Shown: positions 1 to 7,783, counted from the stretch's first letter. The stretch: DNA of 14,190 nt from Candidatus Aenigmatarchaeota archaeon (GCA_030620695.1 JAUXEA010000005.1:1-14190); one strand, 5' to 3'. Numbers and translations are program-made. Notes: generated from the sequence alone by a model not told the origin.

Positions 1-1449
1 AATTCTCTTTTTTTCTTCATCTTCCTGTTTCCAGGGTTCATTATTGTTAAAATAAGCATTTGCAAGTTTTGCATAGTGAACAATATATTTTAAGACTTCA
101 TGAAATTTGCAGGATTCATATGCTTTTATTATTCCTAATTCTAGACCTGCAAATCTTAGCAAAGTTGTTTCTTCTTCTGATGAAATATTATCCTTATAAG
201 AATAATCCAATTTAGGAATTCCGTTGTAGTTTGAATAACAAAAAGAAAGAACCCGATGAACAAAGTTTCCTATTATATCAGCAAATTCATTGTTTATAAT
301 CTCCTTAAAAATTTCTGTTTTAAATACAGAATCATTTTGCTCAGGGTATAAAGAAATTAAAACAAATCTCCAGTAGTCAGCAGGATATTTTTTAAGTGCT
401 TCTTCTGTTGTGAGTCCTTTCCCCCTGCTTTTTGAAAATTTTATTCCTTCAGTCTTCAGCCATCCGCTTGAAATTATCCTGTCCGCGAGTTTCCAGTTTT
501 CCTTACAACCCAAAAGCATTGCAGGAAAAATTATTGAATGGAAAATTGTGTTGTCTTTTCCCATGAATTGCACAAGTTCTGTTCCTTTGCTTTTCCACCA
601 GTCCTCAAATTCCTTTTCTATCTTTTTCTTACTTTTATCTTTCTCCTCTCCAAGAAATTCCTTTGTGAAAGACAAGTAACCAACGGGTGCATCAAACCAC
701 ACATAAAAAATTTTATCTTCATATCCTTTCCTGGGAACTTTAAATCCCCATGAAGCGTCTCTTGTAATTGCTCTTTGTTTTAGTCCCTGCTTTATAAATC
801 CCAAGGTCTCATTTTTTGCAAGTTTGCTCCACCCTTTACTGTTTCCAGCAAATTTTAGTAATTCAGGCTCAAATTTTGGCAAATCCAAAAACAAGTGTTT
901 TGTTTTTTTGAATTTAATTTTCTTTTTGCAAAGAACACAATGAGGCTCAACTATTTCTTTTATATCTATTAATTTACCGCAGTCATCACACTGGTCTCCT
1001 CTTGCCAAGCCCCTGCAAAAAGGACAGGTGCCCTCCACCCACCTGTCTGATAAAAATCTTTTGCAATTATCACAGTAAGCACTCTCAACTTCTTTCTCTT
1101 TAATGTACCCATTTTTATCAAGTTTGTCAAAAATATGACCTGTTAATTCTCTGTTTATCTCGCTGTCACTAATTCCATAATAATCAAAACTCAGTTTAAA
1201 TTTTCTGAAAATCTCTTTTATTTTCCTGTGATTTTCATAAACCAGTTTTTCTGGTGTTGTCCCAGCTTTCTTCGCACCAATTTCAAACATTGTTCCATGT
1301 GAATCAGAACCGCAAACAAACAAAACATTCTCTCCTCTCAACCTGCAAAATCTTGCATAAACATCTGCTGGCAGGACAGAACCGACTATGTTTCCTAAAT
1401 GGGGCACCCCATGAATATAAGGCAAAGCAGAGGTAATTAGTTTTCTCAT
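1..1449 (-). CDS. metG: Methionyl-tRNA synthetase, N-terminal 483 residues (3' end beyond window)
   Basis: Charges tRNA-Met with methionine in the cytoplasm; class I aminoacyl-tRNA synthetase. The visible frame is open from the ATG at 1449 to the window edge, giving 483 residues with no stop. The first class I signature reads HLGN at residues 17-20 inside ALPYIHGVPHLGN, the HIGH variant usual in archaeal and eukaryotic enzymes. Four CxxC pairs (126-129, 142-145, 154-157, 171-174) form the double zinc-knuckle insert of the connective peptide. The second signature is KFSKS at 337-341, followed by RGKG. What is missing is the rest of the anticodon-binding helical domain and any C-terminal tRNA-binding extension. 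The start is chosen because conserved sequence begins at residue 2 and the upstream DNA is non-coding. The gene is preceded by a 201-base spacer, so it is probably transcribed on its own. Confidence 0.96.
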   Translation of the reverse strand, partial: MRKLITSALPYIHGVPHLGNIVGSVLPADVYARFCRLRGENVLFVCGSDSHGTMFEIGAKKAGTTPEKLVYENHRKIKEIFRKFKLSFDYYGISDSEINRELTGHIFDKLDKNGYIKEKEVESAYCDNCKRFLSDRWVEGTCPFCRGLARGDQCDDCGKLIDIKEIVEPHCVLCKKKIKFKKTKHLFLDLPKFEPELLKFAGNSKGWSKLAKNETLGFIKQGLKQRAITRDASWGFKVPRKGYEDKIFYVWFDAPVGYLSFTKEFLGEEKDKSKKKIEKEFEDWWKSKGTELVQFMGKDNTIFHSIIFPAMLLGCKENWKLADRIISSGWLKTEGIKFSKSRGKGLTTEEALKKYPADYWRFVLISLYPEQNDSVFKTEIFKEIINNEFADIIGNFVHRVLSFCYSNYNGIPKLDYSYKDNISSEEETTLLRFAGLELGIIKAYESCKFHEVLKYIVHYAKLANAYFNNNEPWKQEDEEKKRI

Positions 1450-1650
1450 AAATAAACTTTTTATTTGTTAAATTGGTTAAAAAAGTTTAATCAAAAAAAT
1501 TAAATTTGTTAGTAAGAAAGCTTTTAAAAAATGGTTAAGGCAAAATAGAGAATTGGTTAGTAAGAAAAGGTCTCTACCCAAAGAAAACAGATTTATATAA
1601 CTGGGAGTCTACCCAGAGTTTATACAAATTAAACAACCGTGAATTATGTC
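1450..1650. other. 201-base AT-rich spacer upstream of metG with small repeats and a hairpin
   Basis: No credible gene lies here. On the plus strand it contains the 12-mer GTTAGTAAGAAA twice (1508-1519 and 1556-1567), the 8-mer TCTACCCA twice (1573-1580 and 1608-1615), and a hairpin CTGGG(1601-1605)/CCCAG(1612-1616) with a 6-base loop. A TATA-like ATTTATATAA lies at 1591-1600. The metG promoter should be within about 35 bases of 1449, where the DNA is almost pure A/T and no single box stands out. A small RNA or regulatory site is possible but not demonstrated. Confidence 0.4.
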
Positions 1651-2220
1651 TTAGTTGCGGGGAAGTCTAAGAAGTCTATTTTCCTTCCAATTCTCTTCAT
1701 AATACCTGTCGTGATAATCATCTAATTCTTCTCTAGATAAATTTTCTTTAATAGTGAACCCTGCATTTTCAAATTCTTTAAGTAGGTCTTCAACTGTTCC
1801 TTTCCAAATAAACTTATTATCTGAGTATATCTTATCCGAATCATACCAACTTGCTCTATATGATTTAAATGCAGTTATTATTTTGCCTTCTTCCCCCACA
1901 TTTAAATAAACTTCATATCCAATACCTTTAATTTTATCTATAATTTCTGGAGGTACAGTTGAATGTATTTTTGCATAATTTAATGCAAATAGTGTAGTTT
2001 CTACCCTTCCACTTTTTAAGACTTCATGGTCCATATAAGAACCACTATGTTTCAAATTATATTCAACTGAATCTAAGTCAATACCTTTAAACAATTTTAT
2101 CTCAGTGGGTTCTTTACCTGTTAAAAGCTCAACAATAGATTTGTCTACTTTTTTCATTTCTTTAGCGTACCATCCATGAGTATAAAGTTTTCCCATATTT
2201 ATCAATTCTCTTTCACACAT
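1651..2220 (-). CDS. Hypothetical protein, 189 residues
   Basis: I do not recognise a family. The protein is soluble in appearance: no membrane segment or signal peptide, many charged and aromatic residues, and a C-terminal stretch rich in Tyr, Glu, Asp and Arg (about 165-189). The ATG at 2220 is preferred over the internal Met at residue 9 because a TATA-like TTTTAAAT lies 23-30 bases upstream of it, the spacing seen for other genes here. It has its own promoter and is separated from the upstream glycosylase gene by a terminator-like palindrome, so it is probably a single-gene unit. It could be a lineage-specific or horizontally acquired gene. No function is proposed. Confidence 0.75.
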   Translation of the reverse strand: MCERELINMGKLYTHGWYAKEMKKVDKSIVELLTGKEPTEIKLFKGIDLDSVEYNLKHSGSYMDHEVLKSGRVETTLFALNYAKIHSTVPPEIIDKIKGIGYEVYLNVGEEGKIITAFKSYRASWYDSDKIYSDNKFIWKGTVEDLLKEFENAGFTIKENLSREELDDYHDRYYEENWKENRLLRLPRN

Positions 2221-2242
2221 ATTTTAACCACTAATAAATAAG

Positions 2243-2250
2243 ATTTAAAA
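2243..2250 (-). promoter_or_regulatory. TATA-like promoter box for the 189-residue gene
   Basis: The minus strand reads TTTTAAAT here, 23-30 bases upstream of the ATG at 2220. This matches the archaeal TATA box spacing for a leaderless or very short-leader transcript. Confidence 0.5.
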
Positions 2251-2271
2251 CTATTTAACGAGCAAATCCTC

Positions 2272-2310
2272 AAAAAAACTCTCTCTAAACCCCAAAATTT
2301 TGAGGTTTAG
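2272..2310 (-). terminator. Palindrome plus oligo-T, probable terminator of the glycosylase gene
   Basis: A 26-base palindrome with one mismatch occupies 2285-2310: arms CTAAACC and GGTTTAG flank an inner CAAAA/TTTTG. On the minus strand it begins 12 bases after the stop of the glycosylase gene and is followed by AGAGAG and seven T. Archaeal termination needs mainly the T-run; the palindrome resembles a bacterial intrinsic terminator. It could instead be an operator for the 189-residue gene, whose TATA box lies about 35 bases further downstream. Confidence 0.55.
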
Positions 2311-2321
2311 CAAAATCCTAC

Positions 2322-3059
2322 TTATTTCACTTCAAAAAATCTCTGAAGATATGCCTCTGCTAACCCGCGATATTCTCCCCAGAGTTTTCTGCTTGCTTCT
2401 TCCATGTTTCCATTTATTTTGTATTTCTCACTCATTATTTTTTCTGTGAGGCAGTCAATATAAAATGCATCATAATTTCTTTTCTGGAAAATCTCAAACA
2501 AGTTTTTTGAGTAGGGACCAATTCCTTTTATTTCATCCAAATCACCATCAAAGTTTTTTGCTAAATTAATTAAATAAGGGAGTTTGTATCCTAATCCCAA
2601 ATCAACCAAATTTTCTTTTGTAAAATTTTCCGGGACGAAATTTAGTTTTCTGCAAATTTCAAGCATTTTCTTTCTGTAATTTTTATAAGAATTGTTTTGT
2701 GATACAATTGCTCCGACAAGTGCTTCAAAATCAGAAAAAGCAGAGATTATTCTTGTTCCTTTGATTTTGTTGAGATGATTTTTTAGCACAATGTCTTTTT
2801 CACAAATTTTATAAAACACTTCTAAATTTTCATCTAAACCAAGACAATATTTTATTCTCTTTGTGAGTTCCTTCTTTTTCCTGAGAACTCCTGTTATTTT
2901 TACTAAAAGAATTTTTTCCTTTTGTTCAAATTCCAAATCCAGAAATTCATTATTAAAATAAATTTCTTTTGTTGGTTCTTTCTCATAGAAAAAATAGAAT
3001 AAACCGGAATTGAAAGTCTTTTTGAAATCAAAATCATTTGTCTCTATTTTTAGAATCAT
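2322..3059 (-). CDS. HhH-GPD family DNA glycosylase (AlkA/OGG-like)
   Basis: Predicted base-excision repair enzyme that removes damaged bases from DNA. The 245 residues follow the AlkA/OGG plan: a beta-rich N-terminal domain (about 1-70), then the helical domain with a SQNNS segment at 120-124, the helix-hairpin-helix IKGIGPYSKNL at 177-187, and the conserved aspartate in FYID (D202) that activates the glycosidic bond. A C-terminal GEYRGLAEAYLQ motif resembles the AlkA/OGG tail. The position that holds the Schiff-base lysine in OGG1-type bifunctional enzymes (GVGTK) is a tyrosine here (Y183), so I infer a monofunctional, AlkA-like chemistry; the nearby K185 leaves some doubt. The substrate cannot be read from sequence. 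It lies 46 bases downstream of the SBDS gene in the same direction. Confidence 0.82.
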   Translation of the reverse strand: MILKIETNDFDFKKTFNSGLFYFFYEKEPTKEIYFNNEFLDLEFEQKEKILLVKITGVLRKKKELTKRIKYCLGLDENLEVFYKICEKDIVLKNHLNKIKGTRIISAFSDFEALVGAIVSQNNSYKNYRKKMLEICRKLNFVPENFTKENLVDLGLGYKLPYLINLAKNFDGDLDEIKGIGPYSKNLFEIFQKRNYDAFYIDCLTEKIMSEKYKINGNMEEASRKLWGEYRGLAEAYLQRFFEVK

Positions 3060-3105
3060 TATTTAGTTTGTTCTTTTAGAAAATATGAGCTAAGGTTTTA
3101 AAAAC

Positions 3106-3783
3106 TTATTCTTCCTCAATCAAAGCCTCGCCGTGAGTTAAAGCACCGAGTCTGTCATAAACATCATTTTTCTGACCGGCGGGGACTTCCAGAACACAGG
3201 AAAAACTCCCGTCATTATTCCAGTTCTCTTTAAGAATTTTTCCAAGAGATTTAATTTTACCATAAGCAGGACCAGAATATTTTGCAGGAATATTTATTTC
3301 CATTTTCAGATTTTCAATAGACAATGGAATTTCACTTCTGATTTTTTCTATTGTATCCTTAACCTGCTCCTCAGCACTTTTATAGAAATTTACATTAATT
3401 CCCTTCTTCTCCATAACTCCAAGAATTCTTTCAATCGGATGCGGAGCCCTTGTCTGCGGATTTATTGCTGTTTTTGAAATTATTGCTGCAATCTGTCTTC
3501 TCTTTTTCTCTGTCATCTCATCTCTCAGTTCTTTTGGAATTTGTGTTTCTCCATCCAACAAAATTTTTTTTGCAACTTCAAGTTTGTTTTCAGTTCCAAA
3601 GTTTTTGTTTAAATCCTGAGAAGACACTTTTTTACCCAGTTCAACATCTGAAAATATTTCATCAGAGACAATAACATCTTCAATATTTCTCTTCCCCTGT
3701 TTAAACTCAAGAGCCTCTCTTGGATAAACCAGAATCTCAAATATTTCCCCTCCCTTTTTTAGTCTTGCAATTACAGGTTCCAT
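3106..3783 (-). CDS. sdo1: Ribosome maturation protein SBDS (Sdo1)
   Basis: Archaeal homologue of Shwachman-Bodian-Diamond syndrome protein, which acts in late maturation of the large ribosomal subunit; in eukaryotes it works with the GTPase EFL1 to release the anti-association factor eIF6. The N-terminal domain begins VIARLKKGGEIFEILVYPR and contains KRNIEDVIVSDEIFSDV; the central domain has QIPKELRDEMTEKKRRQI and the hallmark TAINPQTRAPHP; the C-terminal ferredoxin-like domain ends near residue 215. Length (225) fits archaeal members (about 230). I start at the ATG at 3783, where homology begins; a TTG four codons upstream (3795) is in frame but unlikely. Neighbours in the same orientation are Spt4, Bud32 and fibrillarin genes, an informational gene cluster. 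Confidence 0.93.
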   Translation of the reverse strand: MEPVIARLKKGGEIFEILVYPREALEFKQGKRNIEDVIVSDEIFSDVELGKKVSSQDLNKNFGTENKLEVAKKILLDGETQIPKELRDEMTEKKRRQIAAIISKTAINPQTRAPHPIERILGVMEKKGINVNFYKSAEEQVKDTIEKIRSEIPLSIENLKMEINIPAKYSGPAYGKIKSLGKILKENWNNDGSFSCVLEVPAGQKNDVYDRLGALTHGEALIEEE

Positions 3784-3838
3784 AATTTTAAACAATAGTT
3801 TAACAATAACTTAAAAAATAAGAAAAATCAAAAATAAA

Positions 3839-4486
3839 TTATTTTCTTCTTTTGGAAACTTCTTTCTCCACCACACCAATATATTTGTCTGCTTCTTTTG
3901 CAACAACATCTTTTAGACCAAGACCTATTGCAATAGCGAATCCAAGACCAGCACTTGCAATTATTATTAGCAATATGTTATTTACTAAACTTGGGTTTAT
4001 TCCAAGGAATGGTAAAGCCAGTGCAATTGCCACATAGACTGTAAAGAAATTAACTATTCTTCCAACTAGATTTTTATATATTCCTTCACTTTTCCTTATC
4101 TGCTCTTCAAAGAAACTTCCCAAGATGTATCCAACCACTACAATTATTGCTGCACCAACAGCCATTGGTATGAAGTACACAATTTTATTTACAAATACTG
4201 CTAATGTTATTATTCCCAAAAATTGAACTGCTGACTGAATAAATACCAAATAAATTATCCACTCTCCTGCTATCTTGAACAAATTACTTAGCTTGAACCC
4301 TTTGCACTTTACATATTTGTCCACTTTTACGGTAACGCAGAACTTTTCAATTACTATTCCAATCCCTTTTCCCACTAGATAACCAATTGCCAAGAGTATC
4401 AACGCTCCCACCAGGTTTGGAAGAAACTCAATTGTGCTGCTTCCAAGTCCTATTAAAAAACTATTTATTTCCTGTATTCCTGCCAT
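3839..4486 (-). CDS. Membrane protein with conserved TM-helix repeats (MscS-associated TM_helix type)
   Basis: A 215-residue integral membrane protein with about five hydrophobic helices (roughly 20-48, 74-100, 102-128, 143-165 and 168-192). Glycine-rich segments such as ALILLAIGYLVGKGIG (28-43) and GLGFAIAIGLGLKDVVAKE near the C terminus match the 'conserved TM helix' repeat that often accompanies small-conductance mechanosensitive channels. The MscS beta and alpha-beta cytoplasmic domains are absent, so a channel function is only possible. The C terminus is short and basic (SKRRK). A strong TATA-like box 15-24 bases upstream indicates its own promoter although spt4 lies only 27 bases upstream. 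Confidence 0.8.
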   Translation of the reverse strand: MAGIQEINSFLIGLGSSTIEFLPNLVGALILLAIGYLVGKGIGIVIEKFCVTVKVDKYVKCKGFKLSNLFKIAGEWIIYLVFIQSAVQFLGIITLAVFVNKIVYFIPMAVGAAIIVVVGYILGSFFEEQIRKSEGIYKNLVGRIVNFFTVYVAIALALPFLGINPSLVNNILLIIIASAGLGFAIAIGLGLKDVVAKEADKYIGVVEKEVSKRRK

Positions 4487-4500
4487 AATATATATAAATA

Positions 4501-4510
4501 TTATATAAAT
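4501..4510 (-). promoter_or_regulatory. TATA-like box upstream of the TM-helix membrane protein
   Basis: The minus strand reads ATTTATATAA, 15-24 bases before the ATG at 4486 and just after the stop codon of spt4. It suggests an internal promoter within the cluster. The surrounding DNA is extremely A/T rich, so part of the match may be chance. Confidence 0.45.
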
Positions 4511-4513
4511 AGA

Positions 4514-4696
4514 TTATACTTTAACTGCATACTTCCCAGGTGCCTCAAAATTCAGGTCTTTTGCAATCTCACTATCCTCTGGATTGAAAATAATAACAAT
4601 TCCCTGCCAGTTCTCTGTCAACTCTTTTGTTTTGCACACAGGGCATTCTCTCTTATCTGTTAATCTGTGACAAGTTCTACAAGCTTTCTCTGTCAT
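4514..4696 (-). CDS. spt4: Transcription elongation factor Spt4 (RNA polymerase subunit E'')
   Basis: Small zinc protein that pairs with Spt5 to form the processivity clamp over archaeal RNA polymerase. The 60 residues are the normal archaeal length. Two CxxC pairs (C6/C9 and C18/C21) form the zinc site, with the typical CRTCHRLT and ECPVC context, followed by NWQGIVIIFNPEDSEIAKDL and a PGKYAVKV end, both characteristic of the family and of the Spt5 interface. It sits 23 bases downstream of bud32 in the same direction and is probably co-transcribed with it. Spt5 is not in the window. Confidence 0.95.
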   Translation of the reverse strand: MTEKACRTCHRLTDKRECPVCKTKELTENWQGIVIIFNPEDSEIAKDLNFEAPGKYAVKV

Positions 4697-4719
4697 AATT
4701 TTATTTTTAAAATAAAAGG

Positions 4720-5448
4720 TTAACTATATCTCCTCCTTTTTAATATTTTCTCAAAGACCTCCAAAACACTCGTTTTTCTTTGAAACATTCTTTGTTCAAG
4801 CAAAGCTTGAACATCTTTTCTGCCTTTGGCAGAAAATCTTTTTCCTTCGGGAAAAGATGCATCGTTTTTTCTCTGAAAAAACGAATGAACGGTGCATCGT
4901 TGCGAAGCAACGAATGCTTTCTCTGTTTCTTTTCTTCTGTAACCAGTCAGAAAATATTTCCAACAATCAAATTCTGGATGAACAGACTTGAAGTTTTGAT
5001 ATAAAGTCAGCAAGTCAGATGCTTTCTGCTCTGGACCTTTTGTTTCTATGCCGAGTCCAAAATCTATAAAATAGAGCTCCCTTTTTTTGACAATTAAATT
5101 TGAAGTTGTTAAATCTCCATGAATTATGTCAGCGAGATGCATCTTTGCGATTTCTTCACCGATTTTTCTGCTAAAATTTTTATAATTGTTTTTGTTAAGA
5201 ACTTTTTTTAACTTGCTCCCCTCAACAAATTCCATTTCTATTAGAAATTTTTTTACATCAAACAGAGTGGGAACTTTAACACCAACTCTTTTCACATCTG
5301 ATAATAATTTTGCTTCTTTTTTTGTTCTTGTCTTTCTAAGGAAAATATCAAGTTCTTTTTCCCTGTATTTTTTGCAGATTCTTTCTTTCTTAATTTTCCC
5401 CCTGTCAAGATAAATTTTTGCCTCTGCTCCCTGAGCAATTAGTTTCAT
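4720..5448 (-). CDS. bud32: KEOPS complex kinase/ATPase Bud32, with a palindromic in-frame insertion
   Basis: Bud32 is the small RIO-like ATPase of KEOPS, which with Kae1 makes the t6A37 modification on ANN-decoding tRNAs. The core is complete: the glycine-rich start IAQGAEAKIY (4-13), an acidic/basic alpha-C region, the catalytic loop HGDLTTSN (110-117), the metal-binding DFG (129-131) and the family's C-terminal basic tail, here KILKRRRYS. Bud32 normally runs directly from the GY segment (169-170) into the last helix and tail; here residues of about 178-226 interrupt it. This stretch is encoded by consecutive DNA palindromes (4771-4917), is in frame and has no stop. Without it the protein would be about 193 residues, near the usual size. 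It overlaps flpA by 4 bases (ATGA), implying translational coupling. The catalytic residues are intact, so I call it functional rather than a pseudogene. Confidence 0.93.
   Translation of the reverse strand: MKLIAQGAEAKIYLDRGKIKKERICKKYREKELDIFLRKTRTKKEAKLLSDVKRVGVKVPTLFDVKKFLIEMEFVEGSKLKKVLNKNNYKNFSRKIGEEIAKMHLADIIHGDLTTSNLIVKKRELYFIDFGLGIETKGPEQKASDLLTLYQNFKSVHPEFDCWKYFLTGYRRKETEKAFVASQRCTVHSFFQRKNDASFPEGKRFSAKGRKDVQALLEQRMFQRKTSVLEVFEKILKRRRYS
4771..4917 (-). repeat. Array of short palindromes inserted in frame in bud32
   Basis: Consecutive hairpins on the plus strand. Unit A 4793-4813 has arms of 9 bp and loop AAA. Unit B 4816-4836 has 9 bp and loop TTT. Unit C 4837-4857 has 9 bp with one G-T pair and loop TTC. 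Unit D 4863-4883 has 9 bp and loop TCT. Unit E 4897-4913 has 7 bp and loop GAA, extendable through GCAT/ATGC with one bulged base. A weak 4-bp hairpin TTTC/GAAA lies at 4775-4785. Units D and E share flanks: TGCATCGTT at 4858-4866 and 4893-4901, and AACGAATG at 4880-4887 and 4909-4916. Most full units are 21 bases, seven codons, which preserves frame. The encoded peptide repeats related words (FQRK twice, SFPEGKR, FSAKGRK). The layout recalls Rickettsia palindromic elements inside genes, but I recognise no named family. Confidence 0.85.
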
Positions 5449-6047
5449 TTTAATTTTCCAACAATAAATAGGTGGTCGTGTTCGTAAGGCTCCAAATCAA
5501 TAGCTTCAATAATCTCAAAATCTTCATTTAATTCTTTAATTGCTTCCTTATAAATTTCCTTTACTTCTCTCACAGAATCTATTGCCTTTGCTTTCAGGGC
5601 AATTACTATAATTCCGTTTTCTTTTAAAAAAACTTTATTTCTTTTCAAAATTGAAACCTGGTCTCTCTGGGCAATATCCTCATAAATTAAATCAACTTTT
5701 CCAATCCACCCGTAATTTTCAGGAAATCTTGCATCTTCAAGCATTGGGACTATATTTTTCTTTTTTTTTATTTTTTCCAATAACTTTGGAATTACCCTGT
5801 TTGAAACTTCAACCCCGTAAAGCAAACCTCTATCGCTGACAATATCTGAAAAATGAGAGATTGTTGTCCCGTGAGCAGCACCAAGATATAAAATTATCTG
5901 CCCCTTTTTTATTGGGAAATTTTGCAGACCATTTAAAATTGCTGCTGCGGGTTTTGATTTATAATGATTCCAATCTTCCAGATTTTTACCTTTTGTGAAA
6001 AGTTTTTCTCCTTTCTTGTAAACTCCCGGAAATATTTGCTCTGCCAT
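5445..6047 (-). CDS. flpA: Fibrillarin-like rRNA/tRNA 2'-O-methyltransferase
   Basis: Catalytic subunit of the archaeal C/D-box ribonucleoprotein, which 2'-O-methylates rRNA and tRNA at sites chosen by guide RNAs, together with Nop5 and L7Ae. The 200 residues show the fibrillarin order: N-terminal FPGVY (6-10), the SAM-binding motif YLGAAHGTT (54-62), acidic SAM ligands E80 and D105, the DLIYEDIAQ strand (119-127), and ALKAKAID later with the catalytic lysine. The usual motif is GAASGTT; histidine replaces serine at residue 59, a minor departure. Length is normal for archaea (about 210-230). It overlaps bud32 by 4 bases and lies 21 bases downstream of the archaeosortase-like gene. Nop5 is often adjacent in archaea but is not present here. 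Confidence 0.94.
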   Translation of the reverse strand: MAEQIFPGVYKKGEKLFTKGKNLEDWNHYKSKPAAAILNGLQNFPIKKGQIILYLGAAHGTTISHFSDIVSDRGLLYGVEVSNRVIPKLLEKIKKKKNIVPMLEDARFPENYGWIGKVDLIYEDIAQRDQVSILKRNKVFLKENGIIVIALKAKAIDSVREVKEIYKEAIKELNEDFEIIEAIDLEPYEHDHLFIVGKLK

Positions 6048-6068
6048 AAATTTATAGTTGTGTTCTTT

Positions 6069-6611
6069 TTACCTCTTGCAACTTTTTGTCTTTTGTTTTC
6101 CATGCCTCTTTACAATCTTCTTGCGATTTTTTAATTCAACTTTTCCATTAACATTAAGATACCACCAAAACCAGAAAACAAAGATTAAAGCAAGGAAAAG
6201 AAAATCCCACAAAAAATAATGAATTAACCTGAAGGAAGAATAAGAAAGAAAAGTCATCAGGTAAATTGTCAAGGCCACTCTAAATAAATTATAAAAATAA
6301 AGAGGGATTAAAAATAACAAGCCTTTCAATCTATTGGATAATTTAATTCCGAGAGGCAGAAAAATTAATGCGCAGAAAATATAAAACTGTTTCCACCCAG
6401 TGCAATCAAAAGTTATTATTGATGAAAAATTTGAGGTTGCTATCTGGTAGCCCTGGGCTTGGAATTCAATTCCAAACAAGTTCAGAAAATAAATAACCTG
6501 ATGAAAAAAAGTTTGATGAAAAAAAGAAACCTGAAAATGAATAAAAGAAAGAAAAATCAGGGGAGTTAACAACAAAACTGCTTTCAGGATTAATTTTATT
6601 TTTTCCTCCAT
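6069..6611 (-). CDS. Exosortase/archaeosortase family transpeptidase
   Basis: A polytopic membrane protein of 180 residues with about five or six hydrophobic helices. The family's conserved triad is visible: cysteine in FDCTGW (C70), arginine in YNLFRVAL (R111) and histidine in FRLIHYFLWD (H131). Archaeosortases cut C-terminal sorting signals of surface proteins (for example PGF-CTERM) and attach the new end to lipid. Which signal this one reads is unknown, and no protein in the window carries an obvious transmembrane-plus-basic C-terminal sorting tail. The C terminus is strongly basic (about 155-180). The ATG at 6611 is chosen because it directly precedes the first hydrophobic helix. It may share a transcript with flpA, 21 bases downstream. 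Confidence 0.8.
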   Translation of the reverse strand: MEEKIKLILKAVLLLTPLIFLSFIHFQVSFFHQTFFHQVIYFLNLFGIEFQAQGYQIATSNFSSIITFDCTGWKQFYIFCALIFLPLGIKLSNRLKGLLFLIPLYFYNLFRVALTIYLMTFLSYSSFRLIHYFLWDFLFLALIFVFWFWWYLNVNGKVELKNRKKIVKRHGKQKTKSCKR

Positions 6612-6746
6612 AAACTGAACTTCTAAATTTAACTAAAAACAATCTTTTCATAGAATATTTGATCAATATAATTATTAAACATTAAAAAATAAACAATCCC
6701 GCCATGAAGGAAGGGGTATTTAGATAAATAAAATCAAAAATTTGGT
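6612..6746. other. 135-base spacer between the archaeosortase-like gene and GAPDH
   Basis: AT-rich, with no gene seen. It should hold the archaeosortase promoter near 6624-6640 (minus strand GTTAAATTTA at 6624-6633) and, directly after the GAPDH stop, a T-rich minus-strand stretch likely to terminate GAPDH transcription. One local GC-richer island (about 6698-6717) has no evident structure. Confidence 0.4.
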
Positions 6747-7760
<1,014 letters not shown>

Positions 7761-7783
7761 TTATTTATTAATTGAGTTATATT

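Noticed and set aside
410..753. Two overlapping plus-strand open frames
   Set aside because: They lie antisense to the conserved metG frame and show Phe/Ser/Leu-rich composition typical of reverse-strand shadows.
3784..3795. TTG start for SBDS
   Set aside because: SBDS homology begins at the ATG at 3783; the extra four residues are unsupported.
3839..4486. A full MscS mechanosensitive channel
   Set aside because: Only the conserved TM-helix segments are present; the cytoplasmic MscS domains are missing.
4793..4915. A CRISPR-like array
   Set aside because: The units are palindromes with different arm sequences, directly abutting, without constant repeats and unique spacers, and lie inside a coding frame.
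4771..4917. A frameshift or pseudogenisation of bud32 by the palindromic block
   Set aside because: The frame is open through the block and resumes the normal Bud32 tail; catalytic HGDLTTSN and DFG are intact.
6420..6520. C/D-box guide RNA signals (several TGATGA)
   Set aside because: They fall in the archaeosortase coding region without properly spaced C, D', C' and D boxes.
6466..6666. A 66-codon minus-strand frame
   Set aside because: It overlaps the start of the archaeosortase-like gene in another frame and is Ser/Phe-rich low-complexity sequence.
7772..7783. TTG start for the MgtC-like protein
   Set aside because: The ATG at 7784 gives a normal N terminus and leaves room for a promoter; the TTG adds four unconserved residues.
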